From Streptomyces erythrochromogenes (GTDB lineage: Bacteria; Actinomycetota; Actinomycetes; Streptomycetales; Streptomycetaceae), in NCBI RefSeq assembly GCF_036170895.1, contig NZ_CP108036.1, forward strand, positions 4,154,001 through 4,218,000: 64,000 bases of DNA, read 5' to 3'. Made by a program: the position numbers and the translations under genes. Shown here in pieces: positions 1 through 7,046 of the stretch. Below the pieces are notes generated by a model. It was not told where the DNA came from, made no database searches, and saw nothing but the letters and a program-made list of their open reading frames with translations. Each line of letters begins with the position of its first letter. Within the stretch, counting starts at the first letter, position 1.

Positions 1-685
1 CCGCCGTCAGCCATGCGATCAGGTTCTTGATGCGGCGCAGGTGGCGGATGCGGTGGTGCGGGAGGTCGCGCCAGACGCGGCCCTGCGCGGCCGCCTGGTC
101 CGGGGTCAGGTCGATCAGTGCGAGCAGGTCCCGGCACAGGGCCACCGGGTCGCCGCCGCGGTCCGGCCCGAACTGCTGGATCAAGTAGCTCCGTACGAAG
201 GCCAGTTCGGGCGCCCCGACCAGATCCGGTGTGCCTTCGGCTGCCGCGCAGCGGTGGGTGGCGGCCAGCGCCACCCGGCCCCAGCGCAGCCGGATCCCGT
301 CCGGCAGCCGGTCGTCGCGCATCCGCACGCCGGCCAGGACGCGCAGGGTCCGCGGGTGGGGTTCGTCCCCCAGCGGCGGGTCGGTGGCCAGCCAGGCCTC
401 CAGGTCCTCCAGTGAGTGCCCGTCGGGCGGCACCGAGGTCAGCACCTGTCCCCGGGAGAGCAGCGCGACCATGGCGCCGCTGAAGTGGACCTTCGCGGTG
501 TGCCCGGCGCCGAAGGAGCCGACGGGCCGTCCGTACCGCTCGATGTGGCGCAGGCCCATGCGCGACTCGCCCACGGCGTAGACCTGCCCGGCGCGGGCCA
601 CCCCGCCGATGCAGCGGACCACGCACACGCCACCCGTGACGTCGGCCTCCTCGACGGAGTAGACCTGCAGTTCGGCGATGGACAC
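1..685 (-). CDS. Conserved protein of unknown function, 3' end outside the window
   Basis: The minus strand is open for at least 228 codons from a GTG at 685 to the window edge, so the C-terminus is missing. A purine-rich Shine-Dalgarno stretch (GGAAGGGGG) sits just upstream of the GTG. The first ~85 residues are rich in beta-branched residues and glycine (a motif GGVCVVRCIGGVARAG near residues 18-33, then YAVGESRMGLRHIERYG), which resembles a small beta-barrel such as the second domain of translation factors. The rest is alpha-helical with a basic stretch (HHRIRHLRRIKNLIAWL) at the edge of the window. I do not recognise the family. It lies 122 bp downstream of the acetyltransferase gene on the same strand. 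Confidence 0.6.
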   Translation of the reverse strand, partial: MSIAELQVYSVEEADVTGGVCVVRCIGGVARAGQVYAVGESRMGLRHIERYGRPVGSFGAGHTAKVHFSGAMVALLSRGQVLTSVPPDGHSLEDLEAWLATDPPLGDEPHPRTLRVLAGVRMRDDRLPDGIRLRWGRVALAATHRCAAAEGTPDLVGAPELAFVRSYLIQQFGPDRGGDPVALCRDLLALIDLTPDQAAAQGRVWRDLPHHRIRHLRRIKNLIAWLTA

Positions 686-807
686 CCCGGCCCCCTTCCC
701 CGGGCGGCAGGTTACCTCCCGGGGGAAGGCTCAGGCTGCGGCTCGTGCCGGTCGCCGTGGCCCGCCGGCGCCCGCCGCCGGCGTCGCGCGTGACGACGCC
801 GCCCGGT

Positions 808-1773
808 TCACCGCGCCGGGGCTTCCAGCACGAGGCGGATCTCGGTGACCTCGTAGCCGGCGCGGTCGAAGGCCGCGGCCATCGGCAGGTTCACGGTGTC
901 CGTGGTCGCGGTGATGCGCTCGGCGCCCTGCGCCGCGTGGAAGCGGGTGATCTCGGCGAGGACCTCGTCGATCAGTCCCTGGCCGCGCTGCTCCGGTACG
1001 ACGCCGAGGTAGCCGACGTTGCGGTGGTACGGGGTCGCCGAGGGCACGGCCAGACCGGCGAGGCGGCCGTCGGGCAGGTGGGCCAGGCGCCACCAGGAGC
1101 GCTCGCCGGGGCAGTCGAGGTAGAAGTCGAAGTCCTCGCGGGCCAGCTGCTCGGCGTCCATCAGCTCCAGCTCGTGCCGCGTGGCCAGGTCGAGGCTGCC
1201 CTGGGAGAGCCGGACGAAGGCGTCCAGCATCTCCTCGTCGGTGCCCTCGCGGAAGACGAGCCGGCCGGTGGTCTGCGCCGTCCCCGCGGCCGGGGTCCAC
1301 TCGTAGCGCAGGCGCTCGATCTCGCGCGTGAGCCCGGTCCGGTGCGCGGCCTCCTGGCGCCAGGCGACGGCCGCGGCCAGCTCCGGGTCGGCGCGCCAGC
1401 CGCGGGGCAGGGAGATGTTGTAGCCCGGGAGCCCGCCGAAGGCGGCGTGCCCGGCGTCCAGCAGCCCGGCGGCGACCCCTGCCGGGTCGGCCACCCCGGG
1501 TCCCACCTGGAGGCAGTCGAGCGCGATCGGCTGCTCGCTGTCGGTCCGGCCCCACCACAGGGCGCGGGCCAGGATCCGCCCGTCCTCGTCCTCGGCGGTC
1601 CAGATCCACTCGGGCCTGATCCGGTTCCCGGCGAGCTCCTCGCGGATCTTCTCGGCGGTCAGGGCGGGGACGGGACCGTCGGCCGGGTGGGCGACGGCGC
1701 GGTCCAGGTGCGCGGGGTCTGCGATGGCAGCGCGAAAGAGCATCCGCAGATGATCACACGGTGTGCACGGCAC
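808..1773 (-). CDS. GNAT-family N-acetyltransferase, two-domain type
   Basis: A protein of up to 321 residues; the start is either ATG 1773 or the internal ATG 1743 (MLFRAAI...), and the latter fits a compact N-terminus better. The C-terminal third carries the acetyl-CoA binding motif A of the GNAT fold (YLGVVPEQRGQGLIDEVL, around residue 255), followed by the beta-strand and helix AAFDRAGYEVTEIRLVLEAP typical of the domain end. The N-terminal half looks like a second, degenerate GNAT domain, as in mycothiol-synthase-like tandem proteins. The substrate cannot be inferred. The gene is separated from the upstream dehydrogenase operon by a strong hairpin terminator, so it is probably transcribed on its own. 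Confidence 0.8.
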   Translation of the reverse strand: MPCTPCDHLRMLFRAAIADPAHLDRAVAHPADGPVPALTAEKIREELAGNRIRPEWIWTAEDEDGRILARALWWGRTDSEQPIALDCLQVGPGVADPAGVAAGLLDAGHAAFGGLPGYNISLPRGWRADPELAAAVAWRQEAAHRTGLTREIERLRYEWTPAAGTAQTTGRLVFREGTDEEMLDAFVRLSQGSLDLATRHELELMDAEQLAREDFDFYLDCPGERSWWRLAHLPDGRLAGLAVPSATPYHRNVGYLGVVPEQRGQGLIDEVLAEITRFHAAQGAERITATTDTVNLPMAAAFDRAGYEVTEIRLVLEAPAR

Positions 1774-1810
1774 GGACCAGGGCTTTCCCGCCCCGCCGAA
1801 AGCCGACGGC

Positions 1811-1857
1811 CGAAGCCGACGGCCGGCCTCCCCGGGGGAGGCCGGCCGTCGGCTTCG
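1811..1857 (-). terminator. 20-bp perfect hairpin terminator downstream of the E2 gene
   Basis: Two 20-bp arms (1811-1830 and 1838-1857) are perfect inverted repeats around a 7-nt GC-rich loop. It sits 13 bp after the stop of the E2 gene on the minus strand and upstream of the acetyltransferase. There is no T-tract, as is usual in Streptomyces. Confidence 0.85.
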
Positions 1858-1869
1858 TGCGCGTGTCCG

Positions 1870-3282
1870 CTACGACCAGGTGATCAGCCGGCGGGGGTGT
1901 TCCAGGACCGCCGCGATGTCGGCGAGGAACTTGGAGCCGAGCTCGCCGTCGATGAGACGGTGGTCGAACGACAGCGCCAGCGTGGTGACTTGGCGGGGCT
2001 TGACCTTGCCCTTGTGGACCCACGGCTGGAGCTTGATCGCGCCGACCGCGAGGATCGCGGACTCGCCGGGGTTCAGGATGGGCGTACCGGTGTCGACGCC
2101 GAAGACGCCGACGTTGGTGATGGTGATCGTGCCGTTCTGCATGTCGGCCGGGGAGGTCTTGCCGTCGCGGGCCGTGGCGACCAGCGAGGACAGGGACTCC
2201 GACAGCTCGCCCAGGGTCTTGGCGTGGGCGTCCTTGATGTTCGGGACGATCAGCCCGCGGGGGGTGGCCGCCGCGATGCCCAGGTTGACGTAGTGCTTGA
2301 GCACGATCTCCTGGGCCGCCTCGTCCCAGGACGCGTTGACGTCCGGGTTGCGGCGGATGGCCACCAGGACGGCCTTCGCGATCAGGAGCAGCGGGTTGAT
2401 CCGCAGACCGGCGAGGTCCGGGTCGTCCTTGAGCTCCTGGACCAGCTTCATCGTGCGGGTCACGTCGAGGGTGATGAACTCGGTGACGTGCGGCGCGGTG
2501 AAGGCCGAGCCGACCATGGCCTGGGCGGTGACCTTGCGGACGCCCTTGACCGGGATACGGGTCTCGCGCGCCGACGGGTCGGCCGCCGGGGCGGCGGACA
2601 CCGCGACGGCCTCGGCCACCGGCGCCGGGGCGGCGGCGGGAGCCGCAGCCGCGGGCACGGCCTGCGGGGCGATCGCCGCGGCGGCCGCCGCGTGGACGTC
2701 CTCCCGGGTCACGACGCCGCCGTCACCGGTCGGGACCACCGAGGCCAGGTCGATGCCGAGGTCCTTGGCGAGCTTGCGCACCGGCGGCTTGGCCAGCGGA
2801 CGCTCACCGGTCGGCTGCGCCGGAACCGCAGGCGCCACCGGGGCGGCGGGGGCCGCCGGCGGGGCCGTGGTGCCGTTCTGCGCGGCGACGGCGGGCGCCG
2901 GTGCCTTGCGCGGCCGGCGCTTGGTGGAGGCCTCGGAGACGCCGTAGCCGACGAGCACCGGCTGGCGGGCCGCCGGAGCGGCCTCCTCGGCCTCGGCGGG
3001 GGCGGGGATCTCCTGGGCCGGAGCCTCGGCGGCCTCGCCAGAGCCGGTCTGCACCGAGATGATGACCTGGCCGACGTCGACCGTGGTGCCCTCCTCGAAG
3101 AGGAGCGCGTGCACGACGCCGTCGAACGGGATCGGCAGCTCGACGGCGGCCTTGGCCGTCTCGACCTCGCAGACGACCTGGCCGTCGGTGACGGTGTCAC
3201 CCGGCTGGACGTACCACTTGAGGATCTCGGCCTCGGTGAGGCCCTCGCCCACGTCGGGCATCTTGAATTCGCGGATGGTCAT
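1870..3282 (-). CDS. bkdC: 2-oxoacid dehydrogenase E2 (dihydrolipoyl acyltransferase), branched-chain type
   Basis: This 470-residue protein transfers the acyl group made by E1 to coenzyme A on a swinging lipoyl arm, most likely in branched-chain 2-oxoacid degradation. Order of domains: a lipoyl domain at residues 1-78 with the modified lysine in the motif ETAKAAVELP (Lys44); an Ala/Pro-rich linker; an E1/E3-binding domain (VRKLAKDLGIDLASVVPTGDGGVV); a second Ala/Pro linker; and the catalytic acyltransferase domain ending with the active-site motif SFDHRLIDG. ATG 3282 was chosen because MTIREFKMPDVGEGL is the classic E2 N-terminus and AGGAG lies 8 bases upstream. The gene follows E1beta by 13 bp in one operon. 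No E3 gene is present here, so E3 must be shared from elsewhere. Confidence 0.92.
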   Translation of the reverse strand: MTIREFKMPDVGEGLTEAEILKWYVQPGDTVTDGQVVCEVETAKAAVELPIPFDGVVHALLFEEGTTVDVGQVIISVQTGSGEAAEAPAQEIPAPAEAEEAAPAARQPVLVGYGVSEASTKRRPRKAPAPAVAAQNGTTAPPAAPAAPVAPAVPAQPTGERPLAKPPVRKLAKDLGIDLASVVPTGDGGVVTREDVHAAAAAAIAPQAVPAAAAPAAAPAPVAEAVAVSAAPAADPSARETRIPVKGVRKVTAQAMVGSAFTAPHVTEFITLDVTRTMKLVQELKDDPDLAGLRINPLLLIAKAVLVAIRRNPDVNASWDEAAQEIVLKHYVNLGIAAATPRGLIVPNIKDAHAKTLGELSESLSSLVATARDGKTSPADMQNGTITITNVGVFGVDTGTPILNPGESAILAVGAIKLQPWVHKGKVKPRQVTTLALSFDHRLIDGELGSKFLADIAAVLEHPRRLITWS

Positions 3283-3295
3283 GGAACGTGGCTCC

Positions 3296-4276
3296 TCAGT
3301 ACGCCAGCGAGCGGTCGACGGCGTCGAGCACCCGGTCCAGGCCCGGCAGGTACTCGTCCTCCAGGCGGGCCGGCGGGTACGGGGCGTGGAAGCCGCCCAC
3401 ACGCAGTACCGGCGCCTCCAGGTGGTAGAAGCACCGCTCCGTGATGCGGGCGGCGATCTCCGAGCCCACGCCGAGGAAGACCGGCGCCTCGTGGACGACC
3501 ACGAGCCGGCGGGTCTTCTCCACCGACGCCTGGATGCCGTCGAAGTCGACCGGGGACATCGAGCGCAGGTCCAGGACCTCGACCGACTTGCCCTCCTCGG
3601 CGGCCGCGGCCGCCGCCTCCACGCAGACCTTCACCATCGGGCCGTATGCGGCCAGGGTGAGGTCCGCGCCCTCGCGCACCACGCGCGACTTGTGCAGCTC
3701 GCCGGGGATGGCCTCGGTGTCGACCTCGCCCTTGTCCCAGTAGCGGCGCTTCGGCTCGAAGAAAATCACCGGGTCGTCGCTGAGGATCGCCTGCTGGAGC
3801 ATCCAGTAGGCGTCGGTGGCGTTCGACGGGGAGACCACCTTCAGGCCCGCGACGTGCGCGAACAGCGTCTCCGGGGACTCCGAGTGGTGCTCGACCGCGC
3901 CGATCGCGCCGCCGTACGGGATGCGCACGACGACCGGCAGCTTGATCTTGCCCAGGGCACGCGCGTGCATCTTCGCGAGCTGCGTGACGATCTGGTCGTA
4001 CGCGGGGAAGACGAAACCGTCGAACTGGATCTCCACGACCGGCCGGTAGCCGCGCAGGGCCAGGCCGATGGCGGTCCCGACGATGCCGGACTCGGCGAGC
4101 GGGGTGTCGATGACCCGTTCCTCGCCGAAGTCCTTCTGCAGGCCGTCGGTGATCCGGAAGACACCGCCCAGCTTGCCGACGTCCTCACCCATGATCAGGA
4201 CCTTCGGGTCCTGCTCCAGGGCCTTGCGCAGCGACTCGTTGAGCGCCTTAGCGATCGACATCTTCTCGACAGCCAT
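3296..4276 (-). CDS. bkdB: 2-oxoacid dehydrogenase E1 beta subunit
   Basis: This 326-residue transketolase-like beta subunit pairs with E1alpha to form the thiamine-diphosphate enzyme that decarboxylates branched-chain 2-oxoacids. Typical family sequence is visible throughout: MGEDVGKLGGVFRITDGL near residue 30, TPLAESGIVGTAIGLAL, VVRIPYGGAIGAVEHHSES (the substrate-channel region), and the C-terminal VHEAPVFLGVGSEIAARI. ATG 4276 shares its A with the stop codon of E1alpha (TGATG), which implies translational coupling and equal expression of the two subunits. The length matches the family norm of about 325 residues. Confidence 0.93.
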   Translation of the reverse strand: MAVEKMSIAKALNESLRKALEQDPKVLIMGEDVGKLGGVFRITDGLQKDFGEERVIDTPLAESGIVGTAIGLALRGYRPVVEIQFDGFVFPAYDQIVTQLAKMHARALGKIKLPVVVRIPYGGAIGAVEHHSESPETLFAHVAGLKVVSPSNATDAYWMLQQAILSDDPVIFFEPKRRYWDKGEVDTEAIPGELHKSRVVREGADLTLAAYGPMVKVCVEAAAAAAEEGKSVEVLDLRSMSPVDFDGIQASVEKTRRLVVVHEAPVFLGVGSEIAARITERCFYHLEAPVLRVGGFHAPYPPARLEDEYLPGLDRVLDAVDRSLAY

Positions 4277-5484
4277 CAGTGACCCTCCTCGGCCGACTCG
4301 AAGGACGCGAGGTAGGCGGCGAACTGGGCGCGCTCCTCGTCGACGAGCGCGTGCCCGTCCGCGTAGACGTTCTCGAAGATCGCCATGGTGTCCGGGTCGG
4401 GCATGGCGCGCACGGCCTCGCGCACGCGCTTGCCCATGGCCTCGCTCTCGGCCTCCAGCTCGGCGAAGAACGCCTCGTCGGCGCCGCCGGTGGCCAGCAG
4501 GTGGGCCTTCAGGCGCTGGATCGGGTCCTTGGACTCCCAGGCCGCCGTCTCCTCGTCCCGCCGGTACTTCGTCGGGTCGTCGGAGGTGGTGTGCGCGCCC
4601 ATGCGGTACGTGAACGCCTCGACCAGGGTCGGGCCCTCGCCGCGGCGCGCCCGGTCCAGGGCCCAGCGGGTCACGGCCAGGCAGGCCAGGACGTCGTTGC
4701 CGTCGACGCGGACGCCGGGGAAGCCGAAGCCCTGCGCGCGCTGGTAGAGCGGCACGCGCATCTGGCGCTCGGTCGGCTCGGAGATCGCCCACTGGTTGTT
4801 CTGGCAGAAGAACACCACGGGGGAGTTGTAGACGGCGGAGAAGTTGAAGGCCTCCATCACGTCGCCCTGGCTGGACGCGCCGTCGCCGAAGTAGGCGATC
4901 ACGGCCGCGTCCGCGCCGTCCTTGGCCACGCCCATCGCGTAACCGGTCGCGTGGAGCGTCTGCGAGCCGATGACGATCGTGTAGAGGTGGAAGTTGTTGG
5001 TGTTCGGGTCCCAGCCGCCGTGGTTCACGCCGCGGAACATGCCGAGCAGGTTGGTCGGGTCGACCCCGCGGCACCAGGCCACGCCGTGCTCGCGGTAGGT
5101 CGGGAAGACGTAGTCCGCGTCGTTCAGCGCCCGGCCGGAGCCGATCTGCGCGGCCTCCTGGCCGAGGAGCGAGGCCCACAGGCCCAGCTCGCCCTGACGC
5201 TGCAGGGCGGTCGCCTCACCGTCGAAGCGGCGGGTCATGACCATGTCGCGGTACAGGCCGCGCAGGTCCTCGGTGGTGATGTCTGCGACGAAGGGCGCGA
5301 ACTCCGCATTCTCTGCGTTGTCGACCCGGTCCCCTTGGGGCGTCAGCAGCTGTACGAGCTGAGGTTCAGCGTCCTGCGTCTGCGCGGTGGCAGCGGCGGG
5401 CTTGGCGGCGCTCGCCGCACCTGCCGCCCGCTTGGTGCCGCTGCTGCGTCGCGGCTTGCGCGCGGCAGTGCTCTCCACGGTCAC
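4276..5484 (-). CDS. bkdA: 2-oxoacid dehydrogenase E1 alpha subunit with long Ala/Lys-rich N-terminal extension
   Basis: A 402-residue alpha subunit carrying the thiamine-diphosphate motif GDGASSQGDVMEAFNFSAVYNSPVVFFCQNN (shown in parts: GDGASSQGD about residue 195, and FFCQNNQWAIS). The start is GTG 5484 with GGAGGA 8 bases upstream. The first ~45 residues are a low-complexity stretch rich in Ala, Lys and Arg (TAARKPRRSSGTKRAAGAAS) that is absent from the paralogue at 23070 and probably forms a flexible arm. The phospho-loop region (YRMGAHTTSDDPTKYR) is intact. It is the first gene of a three-gene operon whose promoter lies in the 308-bp gap before the divergent response regulator. Confidence 0.92.
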   Translation of the reverse strand: MTVESTAARKPRRSSGTKRAAGAASAAKPAAATAQTQDAEPQLVQLLTPQGDRVDNAENAEFAPFVADITTEDLRGLYRDMVMTRRFDGEATALQRQGELGLWASLLGQEAAQIGSGRALNDADYVFPTYREHGVAWCRGVDPTNLLGMFRGVNHGGWDPNTNNFHLYTIVIGSQTLHATGYAMGVAKDGADAAVIAYFGDGASSQGDVMEAFNFSAVYNSPVVFFCQNNQWAISEPTERQMRVPLYQRAQGFGFPGVRVDGNDVLACLAVTRWALDRARRGEGPTLVEAFTYRMGAHTTSDDPTKYRRDEETAAWESKDPIQRLKAHLLATGGADEAFFAELEAESEAMGKRVREAVRAMPDPDTMAIFENVYADGHALVDEERAQFAAYLASFESAEEGH

Positions 5485-5792
5485 TTGTGCTCCTCCGTCG
5501 GTCCGGCACCCGGGTTCTCCGGGGTCCAGTGCGGCTCACCTGCATCCGTAACGAGCGCACGGGGTGGGTGCGCGTCGCGTACGGGATTCAGGCGTGACAG
5601 GCGTCCCGGCGAGTGCCCTGCGCAATGCACGTTACCCAGTGCGCCGCATAACTGCGAAACCCCGTTTGACCTGCGTTTTTGCTTGGATTTCCAAGTAAAT
5701 CCGCAGCGACGGGAACAACCACTGGTCACAGCCTTGCAGGGGCCGGGAACAACGGCACGTTATCCCGGGTAACTCCGGCAGGGAAGGGGTGA
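5485..5792. promoter_or_regulatory. 308-bp divergent promoter region with a palindrome and an A+T-rich patch
   Basis: This gap separates the start of the E1alpha operon (minus) from the response regulator (plus). It contains an unusually A+T-rich stretch (about 5650-5700) with the 14-bp perfect palindrome CTTGGATTTCCAAG at 5682-5695, a plausible operator. A second candidate element is the CCCGGG-centred sequence at about 5763-5770. No convincing -35/-10 pair could be fixed by eye for either direction and no ORF was found. Confidence 0.55.
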
Positions 5793-6470
5793 GTGTGTGA
5801 AACTGACTTCGTGCGCGAAGACGGAAAAATCAAGGTATTCCTCCTGGACGACCACGAAGTGGTCCGTCGGGGCGTCCACGAGCTGCTGTCGGTCGAGGAC
5901 GACATCGAGATCGTCGGCGAGGCCGGCACGGCCGCCGACGCGCTGGTCCGCATCCCCGCCACCCGCCCCGACGTGGCCGTGCTCGACGTCCGGCTGCCGG
6001 ACGGCAGCGGGGTGGAGGTGTGCCGCGAGGTGCGCTCCCAGAACGAGGACGTCAAGTGCCTGATGCTGACCTCGTTCGCCGACGACGAGGCCCTCTTCGA
6101 CGCGATCATGGCGGGCGCCTCCGGTTACGTGCTCAAGGCGATCCGCGGGAACGAGCTGCTCAGCGCCGTGCGTGACGTCGCCGCCGGCAAGTCGCTGCTG
6201 GACCCGGTGGCCACCGCCCGCGTACTGGAGCGGCTGCGCGACGGCAAGGGCGGCAAGGGCGACGACCGCCTCGCCAACCTCACCGAGCAGGAGCGCAAGA
6301 TCCTCGACCTGATCGGCGAGGGCCTGACCAACCGCGTCATCGGCGAGCGCCTGCACCTGGCCGAGAAGACCATCAAGAACTACGTCTCCAGCCTGCTGTC
6401 CAAGCTGGGCATGGAGCGCCGCTCCCAGGCCGCCGCCTACGTGGCCCGCCTCCAGGCCGAGAAGCGCTAG
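5793..6470 (+). CDS. DosR/DevR-like NarL-family response regulator (orphan)
   Basis: A 225-residue regulator with an N-terminal receiver domain (FLLDDHEVVRRGV with the acidic pair; the phospho-acceptor Asp is in VAVLDVRLPDGSG; the conserved Thr and Lys are in MLTSF and YVLKAI) and a C-terminal LuxR-type helix-turn-helix (LTEQERKILDLIGEGLTN ... AEKTIKNYVSSLLSKLGMERR). The HTH sequence is closest to DosR/DevR of mycobacteria among the families I know. GTG 5793 has GGGAAGGGG 3 bases upstream, which is tight; GTG 5811 is an alternative. There is no histidine kinase next to it. The following gene has a DosR-box-like palindrome in front of it, so it is a candidate target. Confidence 0.88.
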   Translation: MCETDFVREDGKIKVFLLDDHEVVRRGVHELLSVEDDIEIVGEAGTAADALVRIPATRPDVAVLDVRLPDGSGVEVCREVRSQNEDVKCLMLTSFADDEALFDAIMAGASGYVLKAIRGNELLSAVRDVAAGKSLLDPVATARVLERLRDGKGGKGDDRLANLTEQERKILDLIGEGLTNRVIGERLHLAEKTIKNYVSSLLSKLGMERRSQAAAYVARLQAEKR

Positions 6471-6479
6471 GCCGCTTCA

Positions 6480-6499
6480 TTCGGGACCAACGTCCCCGG
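6480..6499 (+). promoter_or_regulatory. DosR-box-like palindrome upstream of the PPOX-fold gene
   Basis: TTCGGGACCAACGTCCCCGG contains the perfect 5+5 palindrome GGGAC-CAAC-GTCCC (6483-6496). It agrees at 16 of 20 positions with the mycobacterial DosR box as I recall it (TTSGGGACTWWAGTCCCSAA). It lies 10 bp after the DosR-like regulator gene and about 60 bp before the next gene. Confidence 0.6.
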
Positions 6500-6555
6500 T
6501 CGTCGGGGCGGGCTCCTCTTTCCCGGCACGGTGTCGGTACCGGACAGTGGACGGC

Positions 6556-6978
6556 ATGTCCCCAGAGGATCACCACGCCCTCGAACTGCTGCGCCGGGTG
6601 CCGTACGGCCGGGTGGCCGCCAGCATGCGCGCGCTGCCCTTCCTCGCACCCGCCCGCCACATCGTGGCGGACGGCGGGGTCGTCCTGAGAATGCACGCCG
6701 GCTTCGGCCACCACCAGGCGTGCAACGGCAGCGTGGTGTCGTACGGGGCCGACAATTTCAATTCCCCGGACCCTCGGCTCTGGTCGGTGCAGTTCACCGG
6801 AACGGCGCAGGTCATCGAGCCGACCACGGCAGAACTGGAACTCTTCGGTCCGGGTCCGCATTTCGTGAACGGCGAGGTGTTCGACCCCGTCCACATGCGA
6901 ATCGAACCCCAGTTCATCACCGTTCACTCGCTCGCCGGGAACGGAAATCCCGACCGGCTCTGCGGGCACGCCATCTGA
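6556..6978 (+). CDS. Pyridoxamine 5'-phosphate oxidase-fold (flavin reductase-like) protein
   Basis: A 140-residue split-barrel protein of the PPOX/nitroimidazole-reductase type. Family features seen: an N-terminal helix followed by LRRVPYGRVAASMRALPFLAPARHIVADGGVVLR, the loop with NGSVVSYGADNFN, the strand VQFTGTAQVIEP and the C-terminal EPQFITVHSLAG. Members bind FMN or F420 and act as small oxidoreductases; the substrate is unknown. The ATG at 6556 was preferred over GTG 6547; neither has a strong Shine-Dalgarno. Its position after a DosR-like regulator fits the presence of such proteins in the mycobacterial DosR regulon (family knowledge); the regulatory link here is inferred. Confidence 0.75.
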   Translation: MSPEDHHALELLRRVPYGRVAASMRALPFLAPARHIVADGGVVLRMHAGFGHHQACNGSVVSYGADNFNSPDPRLWSVQFTGTAQVIEPTTAELELFGPGPHFVNGEVFDPVHMRIEPQFITVHSLAGNGNPDRLCGHAI

Positions 6979-6994
6979 CGGGGCGCCCATGCGG

Positions 6995-7029
6995 ACGGGC
7001 CCGGCGGAAATCGATTCCGCCGGGCCCGT
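6995..7029. terminator. 15-bp perfect hairpin between convergent genes
   Basis: Arms 6995-7009 and 7015-7029 are a perfect 15-bp inverted repeat around a 5-nt loop. It lies between the stop codons of the plus-strand PPOX gene and the minus-strand kinase, so it can serve both. Confidence 0.85.
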
Positions 7030-7046
7030 TGCGTGCTCGCGCCGCG

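Noticed and set aside
745..3444. Plus-strand ORF of 899 codons antisense to the first E2 gene
   Set aside because: It is the mirror of a GC-rich gene; composition is Arg/Gly/Val/Asp noise with no motif, and both E2 and GNAT genes on the other strand are unmistakable.
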